Below are positions 27,322 through 40,600 of a DNA stretch of 64,000 bases, in pieces. Origin of the DNA: Luteimonas salinisoli. Lineage in GTDB: Bacteria; Pseudomonadota; Gammaproteobacteria; Xanthomonadales; Xanthomonadaceae. The translations under genes were made by a program, and so were the position numbers. Location of the stretch: NCBI RefSeq assembly GCF_013425525.1, contig NZ_JACCKA010000062.1:1-64000 (forward strand), written 5' to 3'. Below the pieces are notes generated by a model, which worked only from the letters and a program-made list of their open reading frames with translations, ran no database searches and was not told the origin of the DNA. Numbering within the stretch: the first letter of the stretch is position 1; each line of letters begins with the position of its first letter.

Positions 27322-27957
27322 TCAGCGCGGGCGCGAGGGCGCGTTCCGCGCGACGCCCTGCAGTGCCAGCCAGCACAGCGCCACCGTGGTGGCATCCCCC
27401 AGGGCGCTGTGGCGCGCCAGCACCGGCACGCCCAGCGCGTCGGCGATATGGCCGAAGTCGAGGTTGGGGGGGACATCGGGCCGGGCACGGCGCGCCCTTG
27501 CAGCGTACGTATCGGCGAGCTCGACGCGGGGATTGGGAAGCGCGAAGCCGGTGAGCGCCTTCACGTGCGGGGCCAGCATCGCCAGGTCGAACACCAGGTG
27601 ATAGCCCAGCAGCCGGCGGGGGCCCAGCCAGCGCAGGAACTCGCGTACCGCCGGGGTCACCGAGATGCCGCCCGCCGCCTCGTCGGGGGTGATGCGGTGA
27701 TGGCGAATCGATTCGATGTCGAAACCGCGGTCCGGGCGGATCCGCCGCTCGAAGCGTTCCGACAGCAGCGCCCGGCCATCGCGAACCGGCACCGCGGCCA
27801 GGCTCAGGATGTGATCGCGCTGCGGGTCCAGGCCGGTGGTCTCGACGTCCAAGCTGACCCATTCGCCGGCCGGTGCGGGCTGCAGCAGCGCCGCCCATTC
27901 CCCACCGCCATGCCGGCCACGCCACCACCACCGGCGCAGGGCGTCCATCGGCGGCAT
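27322..27957 (-). CDS. DnaQ-like 3'-5' exonuclease
   Basis: The 211-residue DEDDh-type exonuclease has ExoI WVSLDVETTGLD (about 32-43), ExoII (YHLVFDLAML) and ExoIII (HSALGDATTVALCW). Its ATG overlaps the stop of the DUF294 gene by one base. This pairing of a DnaQ-like exonuclease with a cNMP/CBS/DUF294 protein is conserved beside acetate-uptake genes in many gammaproteobacteria. The nucleic-acid substrate is unknown. An open frame runs far upstream, but it only shadows the DUF294 gene. Confidence 0.88.
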   Translation of the reverse strand: MPPMDALRRWWWRGRHGGGEWAALLQPAPAGEWVSLDVETTGLDPQRDHILSLAAVPVRDGRALLSERFERRIRPDRGFDIESIRHHRITPDEAAGGISVTPAVREFLRWLGPRRLLGYHLVFDLAMLAPHVKALTGFALPNPRVELADTYAARARRARPDVPPNLDFGHIADALGVPVLARHSALGDATTVALCWLALQGVARNAPSRPR

Positions 27958-29777
27958 CAGTCCACCAGGTGGAAGGCGCGGCGCACGTGTTCGCGGAACT
28001 CCTTCACCACGTGCAGCGCATCGCGCAGCAGTTCCCGGTCCAGCCGGCGCAGGGCCTGGGTATCGACATGGTTGTCGGGAACCCGGCCGGCCTCGAGCGC
28101 GGCCAGCTGCGCCTCCAGCCGCATCCGCTGGAACACGTTGAGGGCCTGGGGCAGGTCGCGTCCGAGTTCGCGCGGCAGGGCCGCGAGCGCGGTGAGCGCC
28201 TCGCACCGTTCGATGCTGCCCGTGGCGGCGATGCCATGGCGCAGCGCCAGGCAGCGCACGCCGTGCACGATCGGGAAGATCGCGCCTTTCTTCAGATCGA
28301 TGCCGCGTGGGTCGCCGCGCACGCGGCCGAAGAAGGTCAGCGGCGTGTTGAAGTTGAGCGTGGCCGAGGCCAGGTGGTGCAGCAGGATCTCGTCCTGCCC
28401 CAGCGTCGCGAGGCCAGCCTTGACCGGCGCGAACAGCGCCGCGTTGCCGGCGATCGGGCGCGCATCGAGCGCGATCGACAGGTCCAGCGCCGCCTCGCCG
28501 CCGTGGCGCTGCTGCCAGTGGCCGATGCGCGCCTGCCACTGCGCGGCGGTCATCCGCCAGTGCGGGTTGTCGACCATCACCCTGCCGGGGCAGGGCGGGT
28601 AGCCGACCTGGCTGAGCGAGGTACTGAAGCGATCCATGGCCTCGGCCAGGCCCGGCCAGTCCAGGTCGTCGGCAACCACCAGCGCATTGTCCTGGTCGGT
28701 CTTGAGCAGCTGCTCGCGGCGGCCCTCGCTGCCCATCACCAGCAGGCAAATGCGGTCGCGGTGTTCGGATGGCACCAGCAGGTCGAAGATCTGCGCCATC
28801 ACCCGGCCGTTGAGCGCGCTGACCAGCCCCATCAGGTAGGGCATGCGCGCGCCGTGGGCGGCAAGGCTGCGGACCAGTTCGGTCATCCCCGCGGCGGCGC
28901 TGGCGATGTCCTCCAGGGTGTGGGCGCGTGCCAGCCGCAGGCTGATGAGGTGGGAGTGAGCGGCGAAATGCGACAGGACTTCGGCGATGCCGAGGGTCCC
29001 GGCGATCGTGCCGCGGTCGCGGACCACGACCCGCTCGACCCGGTGCTCGGTCATGCCGATCAGGGCCTGGAACAGCACGTCGTCGGAACCGACGCAGACC
29101 AGCGGCCGGCTGGCCAGCGGCCCGACCGGCGCCTCCAGCGGCAGCCGCTGCAGCGCCACGGCGTCGAGCAGGTCGGTACGGGTGAGGATGCCGGGTTCCG
29201 GATGATCGGCATCGTCCACCAGCAGGCAGTCCACGCGTCGTTCGCGCAGCCGCGCGGTGGCGTCGGCGATGGAGGTCGCGGCGGTTACGTGCTCGGCCGG
29301 CGCCAGTTGTGCCTCGCCGACCCGGGTCACCATCAGTTCGGCCGCTTCGCGGCGATCCGCGCCCGAGACCGAGAGCTGCCCCTTGGTCGCGAGACCCTCG
29401 TTGAAATAGGCGGCGAAGCGCGGGTTGTCCTGGATCAGGCGCCGGAAGACCTCGGCCGGGATCAGGAAGCTGAGGCATTCGCCGTCCGCGCGATAGCTCA
29501 GCCGGGCGCGGCCGGCCATCGCCGCCCAGGCGCCGAAGACATCGCCAGGGCCGTAGTCGGCGAACCGTTGCTCTCCGCCGCGCCCATCGGCCTGGTAGGC
29601 GTGGACCAGCCCTTTCAGGATCACGTGCACGTGCGGCGAGGCCTTGCCGGCTTCGATCAGGGTGGTGCCGGCGGCATGGAACCCCAGGTCCACGCTGGCC
29701 TGCAGGCGCGCACGTCCGGCATCGTCCAACAGATCGAACGGCGGTTGGCTCAGGTCGAGTCCGGGAACGCTGTCCAT
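27957..29777 (-). CDS. cNMP-binding / CBS / DUF294 putative nucleotidyltransferase
   Basis: The 606-residue protein has an N-terminal cyclic-nucleotide-binding-like domain (about 15-120), a CBS pair (about 150-265), and a nucleotidyltransferase-like DUF294 domain (LLVMGSEGRREQLLKTDQDN, about 345-364) with its substrate-binding partner (about 450-600). The GSEGR...TDQD motif is the expected metal/NTP site. This architecture, with an exonuclease partner, recurs in operons for acetate uptake and is part of the CrbSR regulon in some species. It may sense nucleotide state; the reaction is not known. Confidence 0.85.
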   Translation of the reverse strand: MDSVPGLDLSQPPFDLLDDAGRARLQASVDLGFHAAGTTLIEAGKASPHVHVILKGLVHAYQADGRGGEQRFADYGPGDVFGAWAAMAGRARLSYRADGECLSFLIPAEVFRRLIQDNPRFAAYFNEGLATKGQLSVSGADRREAAELMVTRVGEAQLAPAEHVTAATSIADATARLRERRVDCLLVDDADHPEPGILTRTDLLDAVALQRLPLEAPVGPLASRPLVCVGSDDVLFQALIGMTEHRVERVVVRDRGTIAGTLGIAEVLSHFAAHSHLISLRLARAHTLEDIASAAAGMTELVRSLAAHGARMPYLMGLVSALNGRVMAQIFDLLVPSEHRDRICLLVMGSEGRREQLLKTDQDNALVVADDLDWPGLAEAMDRFSTSLSQVGYPPCPGRVMVDNPHWRMTAAQWQARIGHWQQRHGGEAALDLSIALDARPIAGNAALFAPVKAGLATLGQDEILLHHLASATLNFNTPLTFFGRVRGDPRGIDLKKGAIFPIVHGVRCLALRHGIAATGSIERCEALTALAALPRELGRDLPQALNVFQRMRLEAQLAALEAGRVPDNHVDTQALRRLDRELLRDALHVVKEFREHVRRAFHLVD

Positions 29778-29888
29778 GGCGCTATTGTGGCGCGCTGCCG
29801 CAGCGCCCGCCTCCCGGGTCCGGAGGCGAGGGCTCGGCCCGCCGAGGCGGCGCGGTGGTTTCGGTACGCCGCGATGGACGATGCCCGA

Positions 29889-30407
29889 TCATCGGGAGCA
29901 GGCGGCGCGCAGCAGGCTGTCGTCTTCGGCCAGCGCGATCCAGCGGGCGTTGCGGGGAGCGCCGTCCTCGTCGAACACCACCTCGTCGACCAGATCCGCG
30001 CGCCGCCCGCCCGCGCAATCGAACACCGCGCCGAACTGGCGCGCCGGCTCCCAGCGGCCCATCAACAGCACCTGGGTCAACACCTGGTCGGGCATCGCCG
30101 CGTTGTGCCGGTCGAAGCGGTGATCGATCGCGATCAGCCGACTGGTCTGCGGCACCACGAACGTCCACGGGCGATACCAGACCCGCAGCTCGTTGGTGGA
30201 AGCGACCTCGACCTCGTCCGGGAAGGTGGCGGTGACGCGGTCCAGCCAGGAGTACTCCAGCCAGACCGCCATCGCCAACATGCCGCCGCCCGCCGCGGCG
30301 GGAACCGCCCAGCCGGGCAGCCGCTTGCGGACCAGGAAGTTCAGCGCCAGCACCAGGCCCGCCAGCCCGAAACCGGCGGCGATGATCGCTATGAATTCCA
30401 ACAGCAT
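29889..30407 (-). CDS. Membrane-anchored protein of unknown function
   Basis: The 172-residue protein has two N-terminal hydrophobic segments (about 3-25 and 33-50) and a C-terminal domain ending in DSLLRAACSR. No family recognised. GGGGGAA precedes ATG 30407. It lies between the symporter terminator and the DUF294 gene on the same strand. Confidence 0.7.
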   Translation of the reverse strand: MLLEFIAIIAAGFGLAGLVLALNFLVRKRLPGWAVPAAAGGGMLAMAVWLEYSWLDRVTATFPDEVEVASTNELRVWYRPWTFVVPQTSRLIAIDHRFDRHNAAMPDQVLTQVLLMGRWEPARQFGAVFDCAGGRRADLVDEVVFDEDGAPRNARWIALAEDDSLLRAACSR

Positions 30408-30627
30408 GCCGTTCCCCCGTTGTGGCCCGGCGTTCGCTCGCCGCGCTCCATCATGACAAATTCGGCCGCGACGTTGTCGCGCGCGGTGCGGGCCTGCCCG
30501 CGACGCCCGCTCGCCAGCGAGTCGGCGTACGAATCGCGTGTGTCGGGCTCGGCGCGACTCCATCGCTCCCACAAGGGGGCGACCGGCGGACACGCATCTG
30601 TTTCCCCTCCCGGTTTGCGGAAGAACC

Positions 30628-30665
30628 AAAAAAAGACCCGCCCCCCGCGTTGCCGGGGGCGGGTC
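30628..30665 (-). terminator. Rho-independent terminator of the porin-symporter operon
   Basis: On the minus strand GACCCGCCCCC, an 8-base loop and GGGGGCGGGTC form an 11-bp stem followed by TTTTTTT. It ends 16 bases after the symporter stop. The rest of 30408-30680 holds no gene that I can support. Confidence 0.92.
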
Positions 30666-30680
30666 CTGGAGAGACGCGAC

Positions 30681-32459
<1,779 letters not shown>

Positions 32460-32469
32460 GTGCGCAGCC

Positions 32470-32730
32470 CTATTGTTCGTCCACGTCGTACTCGCGATCG
32501 AGCCGGTTCATGTACCAGGTGTAGAAGAAGATCAGGGCGATGAAGACCAGAATCGAACCCTGCTGCGCGAACCAGAAACCCAGGTCGGTGCCGCCGATGC
32601 GGATGCCCGACAGCAGCGGGCGCAGCAGGATGCCGAATCCCACCGACACCAGCGCCCAGACCGACATGCAGATCCAGATGATGCGCAGGTTGGCTTTCCA
32701 ATACCTGGCTGCGGTTTTGTCGAGCGTCAT
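32470..32730 (-). CDS. DUF4212 small subunit of the symporter
   Basis: The 86-residue protein has two membrane helices (about 15-35 and 52-73) and the family feature RYWKANLRIIW near the start and YMNRLDREYDVDEQ at the end. It is the obligate small partner of VC_2705-type symporters. AGGGGGA precedes ATG 32730, which overlaps the stop of a 40-codon upstream ORF (ATGA). Confidence 0.92.
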   Translation of the reverse strand: MTLDKTAARYWKANLRIIWICMSVWALVSVGFGILLRPLLSGIRIGGTDLGFWFAQQGSILVFIALIFFYTWYMNRLDREYDVDEQ

Positions 32731-32849
32731 GCGGCGTCCCCCTCTTGGTCGGATGGATGGTCCACCCACGCGCGGTGGGCCGTGGCGTGCGAGCGGATCG
32801 CGCAGCGCCGGGATTGCCGGCGCGGCGCGGCCTTGTCGGTTGCGTTCAT
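32727..32849 (-). CDS. Possible 40-residue peptide coupled to the DUF4212 gene
   Basis: ATG 32849 with GGGGGA five bases upstream opens a 40-codon frame (MNATDKAAPRRQSRRC..., basic) whose TGA overlaps the DUF4212 ATG as ATGA. It starts 8 bases after the porin stop. Strong ribosome site and coupling suggest it is translated, either as a real small protein or as a leader that sets DUF4212 translation. No homologue recognised. Confidence 0.45.
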   Translation of the reverse strand: MNATDKAAPRRQSRRCAIRSHATAHRAWVDHPSDQEGDAA

Positions 32850-32857
32850 GTGTCCCC

Positions 32858-34261
32858 CTAGAAGGTGTACCGGACGTGGGTGTGCAGGCGGGTCAGGTCG
32901 CCCTCGCGCTCGTCCTCGAGGAAGCGCTGGCCGAAGATCAGCTCGGCGCCGACATCGAGTTTCGGAAACGGCGAATAGATGACGTTGGCGTGCAGCGAGT
33001 GCGAGCGCTCGGTGACGCCGAACCCGATCAGCGACTTGTCGTTGTCGTAGTGGGCCGCGGCGTACATCAGGTTGGTGCGCACCTGCGGCGAGAACACGTG
33101 CCGCCAGGCGACGAAGCCGCCGTAGCCGTCGAGGGCGTGGATGTCGCCGCTGGCGTCCTGCATCACGTCGCTGCCCATGCCGAAGGCCAGATAACGGCCG
33201 ATGCCCTGGCCGGCATTGACGGCGTAGCGGATGTCGTCGCTGGCGCCGAGGTTGAACTTGCCGGAGGCGCTGACCGCGGCCCCTGTCTCGGTCTCGTCGC
33301 CCGCCTTGAACTGCCGCACCAGGCCGGCCACGGTGAAGTGGCCCCAGTCGCCGCGGGTGATCCAGCGCGCGGTGACGTCCGGAAGCACGTTGTCGCCGGT
33401 GTTGAAGCGCGCCCCGGCCGCCGGACTGAACGGCGCGTACGACTGCACCGTGGTCTGCGGGTTCTCCACCGAGACCGACCACGGGCCGTTGGTGTAGCGC
33501 AGCTGGGCCTGGCGCACGAACACGGTGCCGTCGGTGACGCCGACGAAATCGACCGCGTCGGGCAGGGCGCCCACGTCCATGAAGTTGGACCAGGTCTGGC
33601 CGGCCAGCCAGCGGTTCCAGCTGACGTAGGCGTGGCGCAGCGAAACGCCGTAGGTGTTGGTGGCGGTCTCGTTGCCGAGCAGGGCGTTGCTGCCGCCGCC
33701 GAACATGTCGGCCTCGATGTAGGCCTTGAACTTGTCGCCGCCGTCGGTGGCATGGTCGGCACTGAACCAGAATCGCGAGAACTGGGCGTGCTGATCGGTG
33801 TAGGCGTCGCCGCCGTCGGCGCCGTCGTCGCCGACCGGGATGGTGCTGGGCACGTAGAACAGCCGCCCCGCCGAGCCGTCGGCGATGCGCCCGTCGCTGG
33901 TGTCGGTGACCATGGCGTCGAACTTGATCATGCCGCCGTAGGAGAAAGTGGTCCCCGGGTTGGCCGCGGTCATGATGGTGCCGGGCTGGATCCCCTTGCC
34001 GTCGGCTGCCGCGGCCGCAGGCGCCCGGGCTTGCGCGGTGCGCACCTCGGTCACCTGGGTCCGGGTCTCGGCGATCTCGGTCTGCTGCTGTTGCTGCTGC
34101 GAGAGCAGCGCCTGGACCTGGGCCTCGAGCTGCGCGATCCGCGCCTCGAGCTCCTGTTCCTTGGCGGTCTGGCCGAAGGCCATTCCTGGCGCCGCCAGGG
34201 CAGCCAGCAGCGCCACCGCGAGCACCCGCGGCCGCGCCTTCGCTACGACGTGTCGATTCAT
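32858..34261 (-). CDS. DcaP-like outer-membrane porin
   Basis: The 467-residue protein has a signal peptide (to AFGQ about 31) and a short coiled coil (about 33-70, [20 protein letters not shown]). A beta-barrel with aromatic-girdle strands follows, ending in HTHVRYTF with the terminal Phe needed for BAM insertion. This is the DcaP trimeric porin layout, used for uptake of carboxylates. It heads the operon with the symporter, which fits passage of organic acids across the outer membrane. GAGGGG precedes ATG 34261. It diverges from acs. Confidence 0.88.
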   Translation of the reverse strand: MNRHVVAKARPRVLAVALLAALAAPGMAFGQTAKEQELEARIAQLEAQVQALLSQQQQQQTEIAETRTQVTEVRTAQARAPAAAAADGKGIQPGTIMTAANPGTTFSYGGMIKFDAMVTDTSDGRIADGSAGRLFYVPSTIPVGDDGADGGDAYTDQHAQFSRFWFSADHATDGGDKFKAYIEADMFGGGSNALLGNETATNTYGVSLRHAYVSWNRWLAGQTWSNFMDVGALPDAVDFVGVTDGTVFVRQAQLRYTNGPWSVSVENPQTTVQSYAPFSPAAGARFNTGDNVLPDVTARWITRGDWGHFTVAGLVRQFKAGDETETGAAVSASGKFNLGASDDIRYAVNAGQGIGRYLAFGMGSDVMQDASGDIHALDGYGGFVAWRHVFSPQVRTNLMYAAAHYDNDKSLIGFGVTERSHSLHANVIYSPFPKLDVGAELIFGQRFLEDEREGDLTRLHTHVRYTF

Positions 34262-34454
34262 CTGGTTCCCCTCCCGAAGGGTGCATGAAGGCGGGCCGGT
34301 GGGCCCACGCGTCTCCGAGACTGCGCGCTGGCCGGGTGAGCGCCAATACACCATTGGTCGAATGCCGCGCGCCGGCCTAGACGAAGGTCTAAGACGGGGG
34401 ATGGGTGGATGCGGCACACTAGCCGGGAACGCTTTTCGATCCGGGAATGCCAGC
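34262..34454. promoter_or_regulatory. Divergent porin/acs promoter region with CrbR-site candidate at 34377-34392
   Basis: The palindrome CTAGAC-GAAG-GTCTAA (34377-34392) lies about 63 bases before the acs start. A possible -10 (ACACTA, 34416-34421) would put its centre near -43, the place for a LuxR-type activator. Two further small inverted repeats lie on the porin side: GTCTC-C-GAGAC (34311-34321) and CCAAT-N5-ATTGG (34343-34357). CrbR, encoded next to acs, is the likely binder; this is inference. Confidence 0.6.
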
Positions 34455-36413
<1,959 letters not shown>

Positions 36414-36770
36414 GCCCCCAAGGATCAGGGCGCTGCGGCCTTGCGCCTTCGCCGAATGCCGGTTGCGCCCCGTGTGGCGCGGCCGGCGGCGTCGGATGCG
36501 GCCGGCCGGCGGGTCTGGAAGAAGGAGGCCGAGACGCCCGAAGCACGCGCCGGACGCGAAGGCTCAGCCAGCGTGGGCCTGCCGCGCCCGGCCAAGGGCG
36601 TCGGGCCGCATGCGCCGAGCCGCCGCAACGCCGCCTCGCTGCGCTGCCGCTCCGGCTCGAACGGCGACGCCGCGGCGTGAGCGCGTGCGCGATCGGGCTA
36701 CGAGGAGGCCGGCGAGCAGGCCCGCAATGACGCACACTCGACGCTTGCCCCGCATTGCCCACCCGTGTCC
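36414..36770. other. 357-base gap between acs and crbR
   Basis: No supported gene, terminator or repeat is seen. Short open frames exist on both strands but lack ribosome sites and recognisable sequence. The crbR promoter should lie near its right end. Confidence 0.6.
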
Positions 36771-37445
36771 ATGACCACCCTGCTCATCGCCGACGACCAC
36801 CCGCTGTTCCGCGAGGCCCTGCGTGGCGTCGTGGCGCGGATCCTGCCGCAGGCGGTGCTGCGCGAGGCCCACGACACCGAAGCCCTGTACGCGCTGGTCG
36901 AAGCCGACCCCGACGCCGACCTGCTGCTGCTCGATCTCAACATGCCCGGCGCGCAGGGCTTCAGCGCCCTGGTGCACCTGCGCGCGCAACATCCGCAACT
37001 GCCGATCGTGGTGGTGTCGGCGCGCGAGGAGCCCACGGTGATGCGGCGCGCGCTGGACCACGGCGCGATGGGCTTCATCCCCAAGTCCGTCGATGCCCAG
37101 ACCCTGGCCAGTGCGCTGCAGCAGGTGCTCGACGGCGACCACTGGGCCCCGCCTGCCGCGCACGCCGCGCCGGCCGCCAGCGCCGACGAACAGGACGTTG
37201 CCGCGCGGGTGCGCGAACTCACCCCGCAGCAGTTCCGGGTGCTGCAGATGCTCGGCGCCGGCATGCTCAACAAGCAGATCGGCTACGAGCTCGGCGTCTC
37301 CGAGGCCACCGTCAAGGCGCACATGAGCGCGATCCTGCGCAAGCTCGGCGCCACCAACCGGACCCAGGCGGTATTGATCGCCGGCCGCCTGGCGCTCGAT
37401 CCGGGCGCGGTGACCGCGCCGCCCGAGGAGCCTTCCACCGGCTGA
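36771..37445 (+). CDS. crbR: CrbR-like LuxR-family response regulator (acetate switch)
   Basis: The 224-residue protein has a receiver (MTTLLIADDHPLFREALRG; Asp55 in LLLDLNMPG; Lys in FIPKSVDAQ) and a LuxR HTH (about 145-205, LTPQQFRVLQMLGAGMLNKQ; SEATVKAHMSAILRKLGATN). Position between acs and the SSS-kinase crbS, and the sequence style, match CrbR/ErdR, which activates acs. An in-frame GTG at 36765 is an alternative start; neither has a clear ribosome site. Confidence 0.88.
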   Translation: MTTLLIADDHPLFREALRGVVARILPQAVLREAHDTEALYALVEADPDADLLLLDLNMPGAQGFSALVHLRAQHPQLPIVVVSAREEPTVMRRALDHGAMGFIPKSVDAQTLASALQQVLDGDHWAPPAAHAAPAASADEQDVAARVRELTPQQFRVLQMLGAGMLNKQIGYELGVSEATVKAHMSAILRKLGATNRTQAVLIAGRLALDPGAVTAPPEEPSTG

Positions 37446-37474
37446 GGCGCAGGCGTCCGCAAATGCCGGTTTCC

Positions 37475-37583
37475 CGTAGGAGCGTGCCATGCACGCGAAA
37501 GCCGGCGCGCTCGGCAGCGCCCGCGATCACCGCGAACCCGGCCGGCGCCACCCGCGGCCTTCGCGGCCATGGGCCACTCCTGC
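37475..37583. repeat. Inverted REP pair downstream of crbR and crbS
   Basis: GTAGGAGCGTGCCATGCACG (37475 onward) faces a minus-strand element GCAGGAGTGGCCCATGGCCG (37583 back to 37561). The central bases include AAAGCCGGCGCG and ACCCGCGGCC. A closely related pair lies on the other side of crbS at 41164-41293. The two genes flanking this pair are convergent, so it may also block readthrough. Confidence 0.8.
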
Positions 37584-37607
37584 GGGCCACACGGCGGGAA
37601 ACCCGCC

Positions 37608-40600
37608 TCACCCCTCCCCGGGCGGCTCCGACGCCGGCAGGCGCCGCGCCGGATGGTGGTGCGCGGCCAGGAACGCGCGCAGCGAGGCCGGCTTGATCGG
37701 CTTGGTCAGCACCCGGTAGCCGCGCGCCCGCGCCGCCTGCTTGAGCGCGTCGCTGCCGTCGGCGGTCACCAGCGCGCCGGGCAGGTGCGGGGCGTCGGCG
37801 CGCAGCGCCTCCAGTGTCTGCAGGCCGTCCAGGCGGTCGTGCAGGTGGTAGTCCACCAGCAGCACGTCGGGCCGTTCGGCCATCCGCGCCAGCGCCTCGT
37901 CGACGGTGGTGGCGCACAGCGGCTCCACGCCCCAGCGCCGCAGCAGCGCGGTCATGCCGGCGATGATGTCCGGGTCGTTGTCGACGCACAGCACCCGCAG
38001 CCCGGCGAGCGAGGCGGCCAGCTCCAGCCGCGGCGGAGCGGCGGTTTGCAGCGCATGCTCGGCCCGCGGCACCAGGATCGAGAACATGCTGCCGTGGCCG
38101 ACGCGCGAGCGCGCGTCCAGGCGGTGCCCGAGCAGGCGCGAGATCCGCTGGCAGATCGACAGGCCCAGGCCCAGGCCGCGCTCGTCCCAGTCGAACGGCT
38201 GCTGGTAGCGGTGGAACTCGTCGTAGATCTGCCGCATGTGGTGTTCGGGGATGCCCGGCCCGGTGTCCCAGACCTGCAGCGCCACCTCGCCGCCGCAGGG
38301 CCGCGCCGCCAGCACGATGCGGCCTTCGCGGGTGTAGCGCAGCGCGTTGGCGAGGAAGTTCTGCAGCACCCGGCGCAGCAGCCGGCGATCGCTGTGCACC
38401 GGCAGCGCCTGGGCGTGCAGGCGCAGGGCGATGCCGCGGCTGGCCGCCATCGGCGCGTACTGCGCGGCCAGCTGCCGCAGCAGCTCGCCGGCATCGAAAT
38501 CGCTCAACTCAGGCTTCAGCGCCCCGGCGTCCAGGCGCGAGACGTCGAGCAGGCCGTCGAGCAACTCCTCGGCGGCGCGCAGCGAGGTGTCGACGCGTTC
38601 GGCCAGGCGCTGCTGCTCGCCGGACTCCTCGCTCTCGCGCAGCGCCGAGGTGAACAGCCGCGCCGCGTTGAGCGGCTGCAGCACGTCGTGGCTGAGCGCC
38701 GCCAGGAAGCGCGTGCGCGACTGCTGCGCCGCCTCGGCCTCTCGGGTGCGTACGGTCACCCGCTGCTCCAGGGTCTCGTTGATCTCGCGCAGCGCCCGCT
38801 CCACCCGCTTGTGCTCGGTGACGTCGCTGTAGCTGGTGACGTAGCCGCCGCCCGGCAGCGGCTGGCCGCGTACCTCGATCACCAGGCCGCTGGCGAGCAC
38901 CCGTTCGGACACGTGCGCCGAGCCGGCGCGCATGTAGCCGATGCGCTTGGCGATCTCGGTCTCGATCTCCACCTTGGACAGCAGGCCCAGCTCGCCGCGC
39001 TCGGCGTTGTAGCGGATCAGGTCGGCGACCGGGCGGCCGACGAACAGCATCCCGTCGGGGAAGCCGAACAGTTGCTGGTAGCGGCGGTTCCAGGCCACCA
39101 GCCGCATCTCCGGGTCGACCACGCTGACGCCCTGGTCGATGTTCTCCAGGGTGGTGGAGAGGATCTCGCGGTTGAAGCGCAGCTCCTGGCCCGCCTCGTC
39201 GAGCACCGCGACCACCTCGGCCAGGTCCATGCCCGAACCGCGCAGGGTGCTGGTCAGCACCAGCCGCGCCGAGGCCGCGCCGATCGCCGAGGCCAGCAGG
39301 CGTTCGGTGAACTGCACCCAGGCGCGGTCGGCCGGGGTGTTGGGCTGCAGCTCCTGGCCGAGCGCCTGGGCCTGTTCGGCGAAGGCGCGCTGGGCATTGC
39401 GCGCGCCGACGATGCGCCGCGCCAGCACCAGCAGGTCGGCCACGTTCAATCCACCACGCCAATCGCTGCCGGTCAGCGCGCGGCGCTCGGTGTACGGGTT
39501 GAGGAACGGCGAGGCGCGCAGGCGTTCGTCCAGCCCCGGCCGCCAGCGCGCCGAGACCACCATCAGCGCGCCGATGTTGAGCAGCAGCGACCAGAACGTG
39601 CCGTGGGTCAGCGCGTCCCAGCCCTCCAGCCCGAACAGCTGCCGCGGCCGCAGCCAGTCGATGCCGAGCGGGCCGTGCAGCAGCCAGCCCGGGTCGAACC
39701 AGCCGGCATCGGTGAGGGTGGGCAGCAGCAGGGTATAGCCCCATACGCAGAAGCCGATCAGCAGCCCGGCCTCGGCGCCCTGGCGGCTGGCGCCGCGCCA
39801 GTACAGCCCGCCGATCAGCGCCGGCGCGAACTGCGCCACCGCGGCGAAGGCCATCAGCCCGAACGCGGCCAGCGTGGTTTCGGTATTGCTGGCGCGGTAA
39901 TAGCCATAGGCCAGCGCGGCGAAACCGACGATCGCCACACGCCGGATCCACAGCACGGTCGCGGCGACGTCGCCGCTGTGGCGCTGCGCCCAGCCGCGGC
40001 GCAGCAGCAGCGGCATCACCAGGTCGTTGCTGACCATGGTGGCCAGCGCCACGCTGGCCACGATCACCATCCCGGTGGCGGCGGAGAAGCCGCCGATGTA
40101 GGCGAACAGCGCCAGCGCATTCTGGTTCTCGGCCAGGGGCAGCGCCAGCACGTAGGTGTCGGCGATCGCCGCGCCGTCGCCGAACAGGGCGATGCCGGCG
40201 CTGGCGATCGGCAGCACCATCAGGCAGATCAGCACCAGGTAGGCGCCGAACATCCAGCGCGCGCGGCGGATGTCGGCCACGTCGATGCACTCCACCACCG
40301 CCACGTGGAACTGCCGCGGCAGGCAGACGATCGCGGTGAACGCCAGCAGGGTCTGGCCGACGAAGCCCACCGGCGGCGCGTTCGACAGCAGCTCGCGGGT
40401 CGCCGGCACCAGGTCCAGTTCGTGGTCGCCGAACCAGAAGACCGCGAACAGCCCCACCGCCACCAGCGCCATCAGCTTGACCAGCGACTCCAGCGCGATC
40501 GCCAGCATCATCCCTGGCCGATGCTCGGTGGCGTCGACCTGGCGGGTGCCGAACAGGATCGCGAACAGCGCCATCAGCGCCGCCATGTACAGCGCCGGGT

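Noticed and set aside
34311-34321. GTCTC-C-GAGAC as a second CrbR site on the porin side
   Set aside because: Arm sequence and spacing differ from the TAGAC-N4-GTCTA dyad, so it cannot be assigned to the same protein.
36425-36680. Short open frames between acs and crbR
   Set aside because: Arg/Ala/Pro-rich frames on both strands with no ribosome site or similarity; typical GC-rich noise.
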